A DNA stretch of 64,000 nt from Candidatus Altimarinota bacterium (lineage in GTDB: Bacteria > Patescibacteriota > Minisyncoccia > Phycocordibacterales > UBA5272), in assembly GCA_021734745.1 (NCBI GenBank), contig JAIPIK010000002.1, positions 1-64,000 of the forward strand. The letters run 5' to 3'. A model generated the notes under the pieces. It was given only the letters and a program-made list of their open reading frames with translations, was not told where the DNA came from and made no database searches. Position 1 is the stretch's first letter; the number at the start of each line of letters is the position of its first letter. The translations under genes and the position numbers were made by a program. Of this stretch, positions 31,961 through 40,964 are shown one piece after another.

Positions 31961-33721
31961 CTATGCTGCCCCACTTGGTAGGACTTCTAGAACTGCTTCT
32001 TTAGATTTTTCTACTATTACCACCCGTGGCTCTGGCTTTTTATATTCAACTTTAACTTCCATGTCCACATGACTCCACGCGAAGTCCTTATCTGCAAATA
32101 CCTTTTTACCTGGATTAAGAACATGTAATGGGTCAAATATATTTTTTGTCTTTTCAAATAAAGTAATTATATCCCCAGAAAACATTTTTGGTAAATATGA
32201 GCTTCTGAGAAGCCCGTCATTATGCTCACCAGACATAGATCCTTTATATTCGAAAACTAGAGTATATACTTCATCCATTAATCTGTGTAATACGTCAACA
32301 ATCCCCTCTTTATGAATATCTACTAGAGGAATAATATGAAAATTAGCATCCCCCATATGTCCTGCTACAGTATACGTAAGGTCTTTATAAATATCTTTTG
32401 TAAAAATATAATCTAATTTAGGAAGAAACTCTGGTAGGTCAGTTGGATGAACAGTAATATCATCAATTGTTGGGGCTGTTCTATAGCCCTGCAATTTTTG
32501 TCTTAATAAATTAAAACTTTCTCTTCTAAACGTCCAATATTTCTTTGACTCCCATTCCATACTTGTCTTTTTAATAGGAAGCTTGAAAGACTTCATATCA
32601 TCATAAGCCGCCTTTACTTGCTTGTCTACATCTTCTTTTGAGTCACCAGCAAATTCAGCCATAAGAATAATCTTTGGGACTCCACCAGTTAAAACCATCC
32701 AGAATTCTGGTAAAAACTGTAAGCCTAAAGTAAGCATATTTCCATTCATCCTTTTTGCAATATCCTTAAAAAATTTTATAGCGATTTTAAATGTATGATC
32801 GTCATACGATTCAAGTGATTCTGGTTTATGTTCAAGCATCTTAACAACTATTTCACCAAGATGGACAGCGGATGGGACAAACATAACTATCATACGAGAG
32901 TGTGCTTTCGGTTTTACCCCTGTGAGTGTTGCTGATGCAACTGCTGCGAGTGTCCCTTGACTTCCAACAACCAATTTACTCAAATCAAATATACCTGTCT
33001 CTTTGTTGTATACATTCCAGAGATAATACCCAGATGAATTCTTTGAGACTGTTGGCTTTGCATTCATAATCCTATCGTAATTTTCAGAAATAAGTGCATA
33101 CATTTCTCTATGTATACGCCCACCTTCAGTTTGCTCATTCATTTTTTGATCCAATTCTTCTTTAGTAAAAGCTCGCAATAAATCACGTTCACCGTTAGCG
33201 TAAACAACATCCAGTGATTGTACATAATTCTCAGTTTTACCATAAACAAGTGTTTTTTCTCCTCCTGAATTATTAGAAATAATACCCCCTATTGCGGCTA
33301 TTTCTCTTGAAGCAGGGTAACTTGGCATTATCCATCCTTTTTCTAGAGTTTTTTTCTCAAAGTTACGATAATAGACCCCGGGTTCTGCTGTAGCAGATAA
33401 TTCTGTAACATCATACATACGGTTCATATGTCTGGTCGTATCAGCGATAATTGACTGTGTAAGAGATCCACCAGTCATACAAGTCCCCGCTGAACGGAAG
33501 GATACAGTCACATCTATGTCATGTTTTCTAGCCTCTGACACATAAGAAAGTAGATTAGAAATATCATTTCTTGTTCTTGGATATACAACTATCTCTGGCT
33601 TAACATAGAATAAACTAGTATCTCTTGCTAATTTATCTCTATCCTCTTCTAATGTAGTAATGTCTCCAACAACAGCGAGTTGTAAATCGCTAAGTATATC
33701 CTTGTAATTAGGTTGATTCAT
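31961..33721 (-). CDS. FAD-linked oxidase, GlcD/D-lactate dehydrogenase type
   Basis: A 586-residue flavoprotein of the VAO/PCMH family. The FAD domain (about 45-275) has VVYPRTRNDISNLLSYV, the FAD loop SFRSAGTCMTGGSL, and YPASREIAAIGGIISNNSGG. The C-terminal FAD-oxidase domain has AGHMGDANFHIIPLVD, GSMSGEHNDGLLRS, and FDPLHVLNPGKK. This set is that of D-lactate/glycolate dehydrogenases (GlcD, Dld), so a 2-hydroxyacid is the likely substrate. The electron acceptor is unknown; there is no iron-sulfur subunit nearby. The start is the ATG at 33721, 8 nt after TATACT (33730-33735, minus); the longer frame starts upstream of that box. Confidence 0.87.
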   Translation of the reverse strand: MNQPNYKDILSDLQLAVVGDITTLEEDRDKLARDTSLFYVKPEIVVYPRTRNDISNLLSYVSEARKHDIDVTVSFRSAGTCMTGGSLTQSIIADTTRHMNRMYDVTELSATAEPGVYYRNFEKKTLEKGWIMPSYPASREIAAIGGIISNNSGGEKTLVYGKTENYVQSLDVVYANGERDLLRAFTKEELDQKMNEQTEGGRIHREMYALISENYDRIMNAKPTVSKNSSGYYLWNVYNKETGIFDLSKLVVGSQGTLAAVASATLTGVKPKAHSRMIVMFVPSAVHLGEIVVKMLEHKPESLESYDDHTFKIAIKFFKDIAKRMNGNMLTLGLQFLPEFWMVLTGGVPKIILMAEFAGDSKEDVDKQVKAAYDDMKSFKLPIKKTSMEWESKKYWTFRRESFNLLRQKLQGYRTAPTIDDITVHPTDLPEFLPKLDYIFTKDIYKDLTYTVAGHMGDANFHIIPLVDIHKEGIVDVLHRLMDEVYTLVFEYKGSMSGEHNDGLLRSSYLPKMFSGDIITLFEKTKNIFDPLHVLNPGKKVFADKDFAWSHVDMEVKVEYKKPEPRVVIVEKSKEAVLEVLPSGAA

Positions 33722-33784
33722 ATAGGGAAAGTATACCATTAGTTAGTAAAAAGTCTTAAGGTGAAGAGTTGAAAACAATTATAA

Positions 33785-33817
33785 AATACAAAAATAACCA
33801 TGCGGTATTTTTGTATT
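33785..33817 (-). terminator. Terminator of the cohesin/dockerin operon
   Basis: AATACAAAAATA/TATTTTTGTATT, a 12-bp perfect stem around CCGCATGGT, with a T-rich downstream arm on the minus strand. It is located between the last surface gene and the flavoprotein start. Confidence 0.7.
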
Positions 33818-33848
33818 CACTTTCAACTTTATGGACTTTTTACTATTT

Positions 33849-35594
33849 TTACCCTATTTGATCTAATTTTTTATCAATTTCCTTCTCAGTTATTTCAAGG
33901 CGTTTTTTAAATTTCTTTAGAATTGTTTGTTCTTCTTTTGTTAACTCTCTTTTCTTTTCAGCTTTTACAAGAAGAGTGTGGAATTCCTCTGTATCTCTTT
34001 TTAGCGCAGCTACGTTTGTTTTTAAGGTACTCTCCACTTCAGTTATTGTTCGTCGAACCTTTCTTCTAAATCGTGAGAACTGTACAAGAGAATACCAGAA
34101 CGTTCCCACAATTGTAATACTAACTAATATTAATATGAGTATGACTGAAAGCCAATTCATTACAAAAATACCAAGACGAACTAATGCTACGTGATCTACT
34201 ACTACAATTTTACTGTTAGTAAAGTCACTCACCGCACCTTTAGCATCTATTGCTCTTGCTCTTATTTCATACACCCCAGTGTCTATCTTTTTTGACCAAG
34301 TTAATCGAAATACACCTGTCTCATTTGAGACTACAGTTTCTGAAGTGCTGTCGCCGTTTCTATCTATCAACAAAACTTCAACGACAGCTTGTGGGTAAGT
34401 TGTACCAGAAACTTTAAGCTGATTTTCGAAGTCTACATTTTTTGTATACTCTGTAATAATTGGAACTGCTATTGCTTGTATTGTATATTCAAGTGTTACA
34501 GTACTAATATTACCCGCCATATCCACTGAGCTTATCTTTACTGAATGTTTACCAGATGCCTGTTTTGGTAAATGATAGATATTTGATGGTTCTATTTGAT
34601 ATTTCGTTTCTTCCCCACTATCAATACTCATTATGATATGACTTAATCCTGAAAGTTTATCTTCAGCTAAGATAAGAACTGATGGTGTTTGATTAGTCGT
34701 AACCACTCCATCTGGGAATGAAGCACTCAAGGACTCTGGAGCTCCTGTGTCAATTTGAAACTTATAATGTGCGACATCTCCCCAAGTACTGCCGTTCTTA
34801 AACTGAACGTGCATATACATTATTCCATCTTCATCTGTTGTAAAAGAGCGATTTGTTACAGGAGGATCATACACCTTTGAAGGTATTGATGTCTCTTTAC
34901 TGCTGTATAGGGTGCGCACCGCAGACACATTTGATGGTACAGCCCATTCAAATGAAATATCGCGAGATGAATACCATTTTGTGCTATCAGGGTGTGTTGA
35001 TGACGTTATAACTGGCAAAGATCCATTAGTTGGCTTAACTATGGCTTCAACTACTGGTGTAGGAGTCGCCACTGCTTCATCAATAACAACAAAAGCTCCT
35101 GCGGTTGTCCCAAGTACATTAGTTGCATTACCATCATTTGCTAATACTGATCCTGATTTTACAAGAATATTCACATTACCAGCCTGTTTTGCTTTAAAAG
35201 TAATAGTGACGACTTTTCCTGTTGCACCACTAAAACCAGGGTTAAGTGTTACCCCCTCAAATGAAGCAGTTCCATTAGAATTTGAAAAGAATGGCTCCTC
35301 TGCCCATAGATTAATAAATGATCCTGCTTTTGAAATTGAGGACACTGATAAAACATCAGCTGGAAAACTAACTAATGAAGAAACTGCATTAATAGGGTCT
35401 TTATTCCCACTAACCAAAACATCAACAGTGAACGTTTTACCAACTTTTGTAGAAATATTTAATGGTGACAGTATAATATTCGCAGCAAAAATTGTATTTA
35501 TTCCTGCAAGAAAAACAAGTACAAAAATACTTGTACGAACATTACTTAAGTTTCGTGCGGCGTTTCGAGAAAATGTACAAAAGGTTTTTACCAT
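33849..35594 (-). CDS. Cohesin-domain membrane protein with Ig-like domains
   Basis: A 581-residue surface protein. Signal peptide to about residue 37; cohesin-like domain about 38-172 (ILSPLNISTKVGKTFTVDVL, FPADVLSVSSISKAGSF, GTASFEGVTLNPGFSG, KVVTITFKAKQAGNVNI). After a Pro-rich linker come domains about 190-285, 290-375 and 380-470 of Ig-like type. A C-terminal helix (about 478-503) and a charged coiled coil of about 75 residues on the other side of the membrane follow. Cohesin modules bind dockerins, and the dockerin protein is encoded two genes upstream in the same operon. The cytosolic coiled coil could report or organise binding. It overlaps the previous gene by 53 bases. Confidence 0.8.
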   Translation of the reverse strand: MVKTFCTFSRNAARNLSNVRTSIFVLVFLAGINTIFAANIILSPLNISTKVGKTFTVDVLVSGNKDPINAVSSLVSFPADVLSVSSISKAGSFINLWAEEPFFSNSNGTASFEGVTLNPGFSGATGKVVTITFKAKQAGNVNILVKSGSVLANDGNATNVLGTTAGAFVVIDEAVATPTPVVEAIVKPTNGSLPVITSSTHPDSTKWYSSRDISFEWAVPSNVSAVRTLYSSKETSIPSKVYDPPVTNRSFTTDEDGIMYMHVQFKNGSTWGDVAHYKFQIDTGAPESLSASFPDGVVTTNQTPSVLILAEDKLSGLSHIIMSIDSGEETKYQIEPSNIYHLPKQASGKHSVKISSVDMAGNISTVTLEYTIQAIAVPIITEYTKNVDFENQLKVSGTTYPQAVVEVLLIDRNGDSTSETVVSNETGVFRLTWSKKIDTGVYEIRARAIDAKGAVSDFTNSKIVVVDHVALVRLGIFVMNWLSVILILILVSITIVGTFWYSLVQFSRFRRKVRRTITEVESTLKTNVAALKRDTEEFHTLLVKAEKKRELTKEEQTILKKFKKRLEITEKEIDKKLDQIG

Positions 35595-36507
35595 AAAAAT
35601 ATAACAAGGAAATTGCTACAAGTATATATACTAGTATACGTGATTGTCGCAAGAATGGTTGAGAGTTTTCAACAGGTTGTATAGTTATGAATGTATACGT
35701 GTTATTCGTATACACAATTTTTGCGTGAACGTATTTTGTGCGCGCAGTATGTGTAAGCATTTGTGGGTTTAAAGCTTTACGCCACACAAATGACGAAATA
35801 TAGCTAGGGTTGTATTCTCCACTTTCTGCAATTTCTATATAATCAATAGTTCGCGAAGGGTCCTCATCGTGTATATACACGTAAGGAGCTCCATCATTAA
35901 CGAGTTCATTACTACTAATAGTCATGCTCACTGTTTTGTTGTCTGTGATTCTTAACTCAGAACTCCTTATTACCTCTTTTCCAGTTAAGGATGGAACATG
36001 TATAGAACTTTTACTATCCTTGCTTGGTAATAGTGTTCCTACGCTATCATATGCGTGCAACTCAATATTATTAAGTATAAAATCCCCAACTCCTTCTCCT
36101 TTTGGAATAAGGACAACTGTAAACACAATTCCTGGAAAGACTCCTTTGTAATACGGATTATGAACCCCACTATATCCACCAGGAATTATTCCTTCAAAAA
36201 TAATGTGCGTTCTTTGATCAAATGACTTTTCTTCTGAAATTTTTGGTTGCATTATCCATAATGGAACAATACCATTTTGTGTTGAAATGATTTTTACATC
36301 AAATAGTTCAGATGGGAAAGAAAAATCTCCAGCTAATCCACTTATCCTATCTGACTCATTGTCTAGAAAAATACTAAGAGCTAAAGGTTCTCTATTAGAC
36401 GAAGCACTGTGCGGGGCACTAATATACATATATGCTGCGTTTGCATGTACTAATGTTAGTACTGAGACAAATAAGGCTATATAGATTTTTTTTGTAAAAG
36501 TTTTCAT
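35542..36507 (-). CDS. Second cohesin-like membrane protein
   Basis: A 321-residue protein with a signal peptide (MKTFTKKIYIALFVSVLTLV). A cohesin-like beta domain lies about 25-150: APHSASSNREPLALSIFLDN, GDFSFPSELFDVKIISTQNG, IIFEGIIPGGYSG, GIVFTVVLIPKG. It parallels the downstream cohesin protein strand for strand (VPLWIMQPK here against INLWAEEPF there). A second beta domain and one C-terminal helix (about 294-310) with a short basic tail follow. The start is the ATG at 36507, 4 nt after the dockerin gene stop; the longer frame overlaps that gene. It should display one cohesin on the cell surface. Confidence 0.7.
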   Translation of the reverse strand: MKTFTKKIYIALFVSVLTLVHANAAYMYISAPHSASSNREPLALSIFLDNESDRISGLAGDFSFPSELFDVKIISTQNGIVPLWIMQPKISEEKSFDQRTHIIFEGIIPGGYSGVHNPYYKGVFPGIVFTVVLIPKGEGVGDFILNNIELHAYDSVGTLLPSKDSKSSIHVPSLTGKEVIRSSELRITDNKTVSMTISSNELVNDGAPYVYIHDEDPSRTIDYIEIAESGEYNPSYISSFVWRKALNPQMLTHTARTKYVHAKIVYTNNTYTFITIQPVENSQPFLRQSRILVYILVAISLLYFYGKNLLYIFSKRRTKLK

Positions 36508-36511
36508 ATAA

Positions 36512-37438
36512 TTATCCAGTCCAACAATAAGCAAGAATACTTAAATCTGTAAGATTAATTCTTCCATCACTGTTTAAATCAACTCTAATCGGAAAACCTA
36601 ATCTCTTATACCAAAATGCCATAATACTAAAATCAAGTAAGTTAACTCTTCCATCATTATTCAAATCACAACGAGCATTAACAAGTGTTCCTCCACTCTT
36701 ACGAATTTTATTACTTGTCCCAACAGTGAACGAAATTGGTTCAGAATACAAAGTAAACTCAACCCCTACCTTTGCTCTGGATTTTGCAGTATATTCAGCA
36801 TAATCTAGAGATTGTGTATTGTAAATATAGGACCATGAGCCAGACGCATCTGCGGTTACTATTCTACTTATTCCAGTTTTTGCAAATATGGTTAAATAAA
36901 CATCTGATCCTGGTATCGATTTACCTGAAAATACAATATTATCTCCTAGTTTTACCTCAACTTTATCTGTTGTTATTGTTGGAGGCATAATAATACCCTT
37001 TACTTCTGTTACAGCACCAGAAATTACAACTATTGTATACGTTAATTGAGATGACTTTAATCCACTACCATCCTTTGCTACAAGTGTAAAAGTGTACGTT
37101 CCTGGTCTAATATTTCGCACAGGAACTTCAAATGTACCGTCAATATTTACAGGTAACTCATTTAAAACTAATCCATTTTTAAGAATTGATATTGTACTCC
37201 CTGGATAAGATTTACCAAAGAAAACTGCACTATCTGTACCTGCCTCTATGGTTAATGGCACTCCATTATTAGTAATAATACTTGGTGCTGGCGGTGGTGT
37301 TGCTGGAGATACAGTATTACTAATAACTATAGCGTTAACATTTAAAGTCTCTGGGATACTAACTGTAATAGCATACACAAACTGATTTGAAACTAATACA
37401 AGGAGTACAAAGAATAATACAACCCTTGATAAATTCAT
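36512..37438 (-). CDS. Secreted dockerin protein with two Ig-like domains
   Basis: A 308-residue protein with a signal peptide (cleavage near VYAIT). Two Ig/FN3-like beta domains follow (about 50-135 with VFFGKSYPGSTISILKNG and 150-240 with IVFSGKSIPGSDVYLTIFAK). The C-terminus is a dockerin: two calcium loops DLNNDGRVNLLD and DLNSDGRINLTD, each followed by SIMAFWYK or SILAYCW. There is no membrane helix, so it needs a partner to stay on the cell. Two cohesin-like proteins are encoded immediately downstream. No catalytic module is present, so unlike cellulosomal dockerin proteins this one seems structural or adhesive. Confidence 0.85.
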   Translation of the reverse strand: MNLSRVVLFFVLLVLVSNQFVYAITVSIPETLNVNAIVISNTVSPATPPPAPSIITNNGVPLTIEAGTDSAVFFGKSYPGSTISILKNGLVLNELPVNIDGTFEVPVRNIRPGTYTFTLVAKDGSGLKSSQLTYTIVVISGAVTEVKGIIMPPTITTDKVEVKLGDNIVFSGKSIPGSDVYLTIFAKTGISRIVTADASGSWSYIYNTQSLDYAEYTAKSRAKVGVEFTLYSEPISFTVGTSNKIRKSGGTLVNARCDLNNDGRVNLLDFSIMAFWYKRLGFPIRVDLNSDGRINLTDLSILAYCWTG

Positions 37439-37446
37439 AGCGAAAT

Positions 37447-38427
37447 TTACTTCGCGTTAGCAAGTCTTGCTTGTGCGATAATAAACTTATTATAACGCTT
37501 GAATGCTGAACGAAGGCCGATGAATATAATTCCTGCAATAGCAATAAGAATAATGAGTAGATGCCAAGGAAGTACTACAAACCAAATTGTGTTACTTGAT
37601 GATTTAGTACCAAAATTAAGATCTAGATTAGCAAAATAAAGACCCATGGCGAAGTTTCGCATTTCGTATTTTACATGAGAAAAATATGACGCTGATGCTG
37701 GTAGAGGTTCCTCATCTCCCCAAGTTAATTCAAATCTTCTGATACTATTTGGTAGAACATTTCCTTCAGTCTTGTTCGCATTTATTTCTTTTGTTGTAAT
37801 CCAAAACATGTTCTTGATTGTTGTTGTACCTGATGGCTTTACACGATCATTCCCGTCATTGTTAAAACGGTATACAAAATCAATTGGAAGCTTTGTAACA
37901 AAACGACCGTTATCTTTTAAGAAAAATGACAACACTCCCCCTTCTTCTTTTATATCACCACTTACCTTAAGTAGCATTAGCATTCCTACTTTTGCACCAA
38001 CAGAAACCTCTCCGCCTTTGGTTGCTGGTGGAATAGTGCTTAAGAATATAGCAGCAAAATGACCTCCTGCGTCTGCATCTTGTGGAATAGTAACAGTAAA
38101 TGGTATTTTAATTTTTTCACCACTTTTAACTGTTACCTTCTCAGCAACTTGCACCCATGAAGCAAAACCTTCTTTTGTGTTAGAAAAATTAGGGGTTCCT
38201 GATTCTCCTTGAGCCTCAAAATTCTCAACAGACGTATAGTATGTTTGCTCAGAACTTTGTTCATTTATGATTGTAAACTCATTTGTTGCGGTTGCTCCTG
38301 GGTCAGCAGATAACTCCAATCTAGCTGGAGAAATAGTAAGTGCATTAGCAACAAATAGAGTTGAGGCTAACATACAGGCTAGAGAAACTCTCTTTATATA
38401 TGTCATTTCTGTGATGGTTTTTTTCAT
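37447..38427 (-). CDS. DUF916-like surface protein with C-terminal membrane helix
   Basis: A 326-residue protein: signal peptide to about residue 30, then LTISPARLELSADPGATATN and FTIINEQSSEQTYYTSVE. GEKIKIPFTVTIPQDADAGG followed by AAIFLSTIPP comes next, and a helix (about 288-308) with a basic tail ends the protein. The 'i.P...el.v.pG.t.....i.N' opening and 'i.vP.dA.pG.h.a.i' middle are those of DUF916-type proteins, which in Gram-positives pair with WxL wall proteins. It heads the operon with dockerin and cohesin genes, so it may anchor or dock the complex. GTTATA on the plus strand (38437-38442; TATAAC on the minus) is a weak -10 box 9 nt before the ATG. Confidence 0.72.
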   Translation of the reverse strand: MKKTITEMTYIKRVSLACMLASTLFVANALTISPARLELSADPGATATNEFTIINEQSSEQTYYTSVENFEAQGESGTPNFSNTKEGFASWVQVAEKVTVKSGEKIKIPFTVTIPQDADAGGHFAAIFLSTIPPATKGGEVSVGAKVGMLMLLKVSGDIKEEGGVLSFFLKDNGRFVTKLPIDFVYRFNNDGNDRVKPSGTTTIKNMFWITTKEINANKTEGNVLPNSIRRFELTWGDEEPLPASASYFSHVKYEMRNFAMGLYFANLDLNFGTKSSSNTIWFVVLPWHLLIILIAIAGIIFIGLRSAFKRYNKFIIAQARLANAK

Positions 38428-38480
38428 GTAGGTCTTGTTATATTTTTATAATATCACAATAAACTTCTAGTTCAAATACT

Positions 38481-39548
38481 CTAGAAGTTAGCTGTGCCAA
38501 CATAAATTAGGTTAGCGCTATATGTTCCAGCTTCTGTTAACCCTGCGATATTAGCAATGTAATGGAGAGAATATGTCTCTGCGTTCGTAGATGATGAACC
38601 AGATGCAAATGTCGCAGATGTAGTAGCAGTAGCATCATATCCAAATGAAGATGCAGTAGCATAAGGTGTAGCAATTGTTCCATTTATACCACCTGCTTTT
38701 GTTGCATAAATACCAAACTGCTCAGTTCCCGCAGAAGAGGTAGCAGGTGTGCCACCAATAGCTGAAATTGTATCTGCTGGATTCTGCTGTGAGGTGAGAG
38801 TTTGACCTTTAACTGTAATTGCATACCCTGATGGTGCATTTGTTGATACATCAAGTGTGTGAGCTACTGTATCTACTGTGTCACCCAATGTGTTTGTACT
38901 AGACGCATATTTTGGAGCACCTGAACCTAAGTTACCGAAGTTAATTGAGTTTGAAGAGATAGAAAATGTAAGAGATTGAGGCACTATAGCGTTTACTTGT
39001 ACAGTGTCATCATTTAGAATTGTAACCGTTGTGGTTCCATTATCTGTCATTGTTCCACCAACAGCTACTGTTTTACTACCTGATGTTGTAGTGTTCCTTA
39101 TAGCATTTACACCAGTTGATTGGAAAATAGCATTTGTACCAATTCTAATATAGACAGTATCTCCTGGATTAATAATTGTAGAAGAAGCTGAAGTAATTGT
39201 AAGAGTTGTAGATGAGGTTCTTACCACTCCAAGCTCAGTTGCACTAGGTGCTGCTGCAAGTGTTGTGGAACCTACATATGGACCACCTACGTTAATGTCC
39301 ACATCAGTAAACGTAAGTCCAATCTCCATCTCGAAATCAGACTCGAACTCAATAACTGTAGTAGAACCATTACCAAGGCCAGTTGGTGTAGTAAAAACTA
39401 TTGTATGATTAGAAACAGTTGAAATCTTAGCTGTAGAAAGTGTATCTGACATACCAGATAGCGATGCAGCAAAAACAGTTGTGAAGCCGAGCGATGACAT
39501 AAGCGCTCCTGCCACAACCTTAAGAAACAATGAATTTTTATTTATCAT
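38481..39548 (-). CDS. Secreted two-domain surface protein, paralogue A
   Basis: One of three tandem paralogues (355 residues). Signal peptide to about residue 28. An N-terminal beta domain (about 30-180) carries HTIVFTTPTGLGNGSTTVIE and TFTDVDINVGGPYVGS. A C-terminal module (about 185-355) starts VNAIVPQSLTFSISSNSINF, then KYASSTNTLGDTVDTVAHTL, GYAITVKGQTLTSQQNPADT, GTEQFGIYATK, and ends TEAGTYSANLIYVGTANF. The same C-terminal module ends three other proteins here. No membrane helix or LPXTG is present, so it may bind the surface non-covalently. The layout resembles WxL proteins, but the W-x-L motif itself is absent. Confidence 0.7.
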   Translation of the reverse strand: MINKNSLFLKVVAGALMSSLGFTTVFAASLSGMSDTLSTAKISTVSNHTIVFTTPTGLGNGSTTVIEFESDFEMEIGLTFTDVDINVGGPYVGSTTLAAAPSATELGVVRTSSTTLTITSASSTIINPGDTVYIRIGTNAIFQSTGVNAIRNTTTSGSKTVAVGGTMTDNGTTTVTILNDDTVQVNAIVPQSLTFSISSNSINFGNLGSGAPKYASSTNTLGDTVDTVAHTLDVSTNAPSGYAITVKGQTLTSQQNPADTISAIGGTPATSSAGTEQFGIYATKAGGINGTIATPYATASSFGYDATATTSATFASGSSSTNAETYSLHYIANIAGLTEAGTYSANLIYVGTANF

Positions 39549-39739
39549 AAATTAGTAGTTATTTTTATATAAACTATCTCTCCAAATAGTATTACTATAC
39601 AGTATAGAAGAATTTTTTTAACAATGTAAGTAGATTACTAAGAAACATGGGGATAAATAAGCATTTTTGTTTTATGCGGGATTTATATACTTAAAATAAA
39701 CTTAATGCACATTCGACATATAAATCACTTTTAACTGGT

Positions 39740-40807
39740 TTAAAAGTTAGCAGTACCGACATATACCAAATTCGCACTATATGTTCCCGCCTCTGTTAAT
39801 ATTGCAATGTTTGCTAAATAGTGAAGTGAGTACGTTTCTGTGTTAGTAGGAGTTGATCCAGATGCAAACAAAGCAGATGTAGTAGCTGTTCCATTATATC
39901 CAAATGATGAAGCTGTCACATAAGGTGCTGTAATTGTTCCATTTACACCACCTGATTTCGTTGCATAAATACCAAATTGCTCAGTTCCTGCAGAAGAAGT
40001 AGCTGGGATGGCTCCAATTGCAGAAATAGTATCATTTGCATTTTGTTGTGAAGTTAGAGTTTGACCTTGAACTGTAATAGAATACCCCGCAGTAGCATTT
40101 GTAGATACACTAAGTGTATGCGCCACAGTATCCACGGTATCTCCTGATTCATTTGTACTGGACGCGTATTTTGCAGAACCAGAATCTAGATTACCAAATG
40201 CGATAGCATTTGAGGAAATTGAAAAGGTTAAAGCTTGCAAAACAACAGCTGAAATTTGAACTGTATCATTATTAATTATATTAACTGTTGTTGTGCCGTT
40301 ATCAGACATATTTCCCGCAATTCCAATTGATTTACTCCCTGTTGTAGTAGCGTTTATTACCTGAAATGAGCCAGTTGACTGAGAGATAGCATTTGTTCCT
40401 AATCTAATATAGACAGTACTTGCTGGAGCAACAGCACCTGAACCATTTGTAATAGTAAGTGTCGTACTTGAAGTTCTTGCAACCCCCCAAGTCGCACCAG
40501 ATGGTGCGGCGGCAAGTGTGGCTGATGCATTATATGGACCTCCAACGTTAATATCCACATCCGCAAAAGTAAATCCTGTTGGAATTTCAAATTCAGAAGG
40601 AAAAGCAATAATTGTGGTTGATCCTGCACCTATTCCAGTTGGTGTTGTGAACTGAAATGAGTGATTTGAAGCAGTGCTCACCTTTGCAGAAGACATAGTA
40701 TCTGACATACCCGTAAGTGCGGCTGAAAATGCTATTTCAACACCTAAAACAGAGATAAGTACTCCTGCAATAATTTTACTAATTATTTTATACTTACTAT
40801 TTACCAT
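39740..40807 (-). CDS. Secreted two-domain surface protein, paralogue B
   Basis: The second of three paralogues (355 residues), very similar to its neighbours in both domains: signal peptide to about 30, HSFQFTTPTGIGAGSTTIIA, FTFADVDINVGGPYN, then the C-terminal module with VLQALTFSISSNAIAFGNLD and the end TEAGTYSANLVYVGTANF. I place the start at the ATG at 40807; the longer frame begins with a TTG. Two spacers of 190 and 157 bases separate it from paralogues A and C. Neither contains a clear terminator, so co-transcription is possible. Function unknown; an abundant structural or adhesive coat protein is one option. Confidence 0.7.
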   Translation of the reverse strand: MVNSKYKIISKIIAGVLISVLGVEIAFSAALTGMSDTMSSAKVSTASNHSFQFTTPTGIGAGSTTIIAFPSEFEIPTGFTFADVDINVGGPYNASATLAAAPSGATWGVARTSSTTLTITNGSGAVAPASTVYIRLGTNAISQSTGSFQVINATTTGSKSIGIAGNMSDNGTTTVNIINNDTVQISAVVLQALTFSISSNAIAFGNLDSGSAKYASSTNESGDTVDTVAHTLSVSTNATAGYSITVQGQTLTSQQNANDTISAIGAIPATSSAGTEQFGIYATKSGGVNGTITAPYVTASSFGYNGTATTSALFASGSTPTNTETYSLHYLANIAILTEAGTYSANLVYVGTANF

Positions 40808-40964
40808 AAATGTCAATTGGTTAGTCCCAGAGTTATGTCCATAATATTAAGTATATGATACATACATCAAATTGGTAACCAATAACTGTTAATAACAACA
40901 AAAAATTACTAAATATAACTCCTGAATGCAGCCATTCTGTATACCAAACTATTTAAATTAGACT

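Noticed and set aside
34912-35604. A 230-codon plus-strand frame opposite the cohesin gene
   Set aside because: It is antisense to a well-supported cohesin/Ig-like protein and has no start signals.
33849-37438. A cellulosome
   Set aside because: Cohesin and dockerin modules are present but no glycoside hydrolase, carbohydrate-binding module or multi-cohesin scaffoldin. The GH57 and GH15 enzymes in the window are cytosolic and carry no dockerin.
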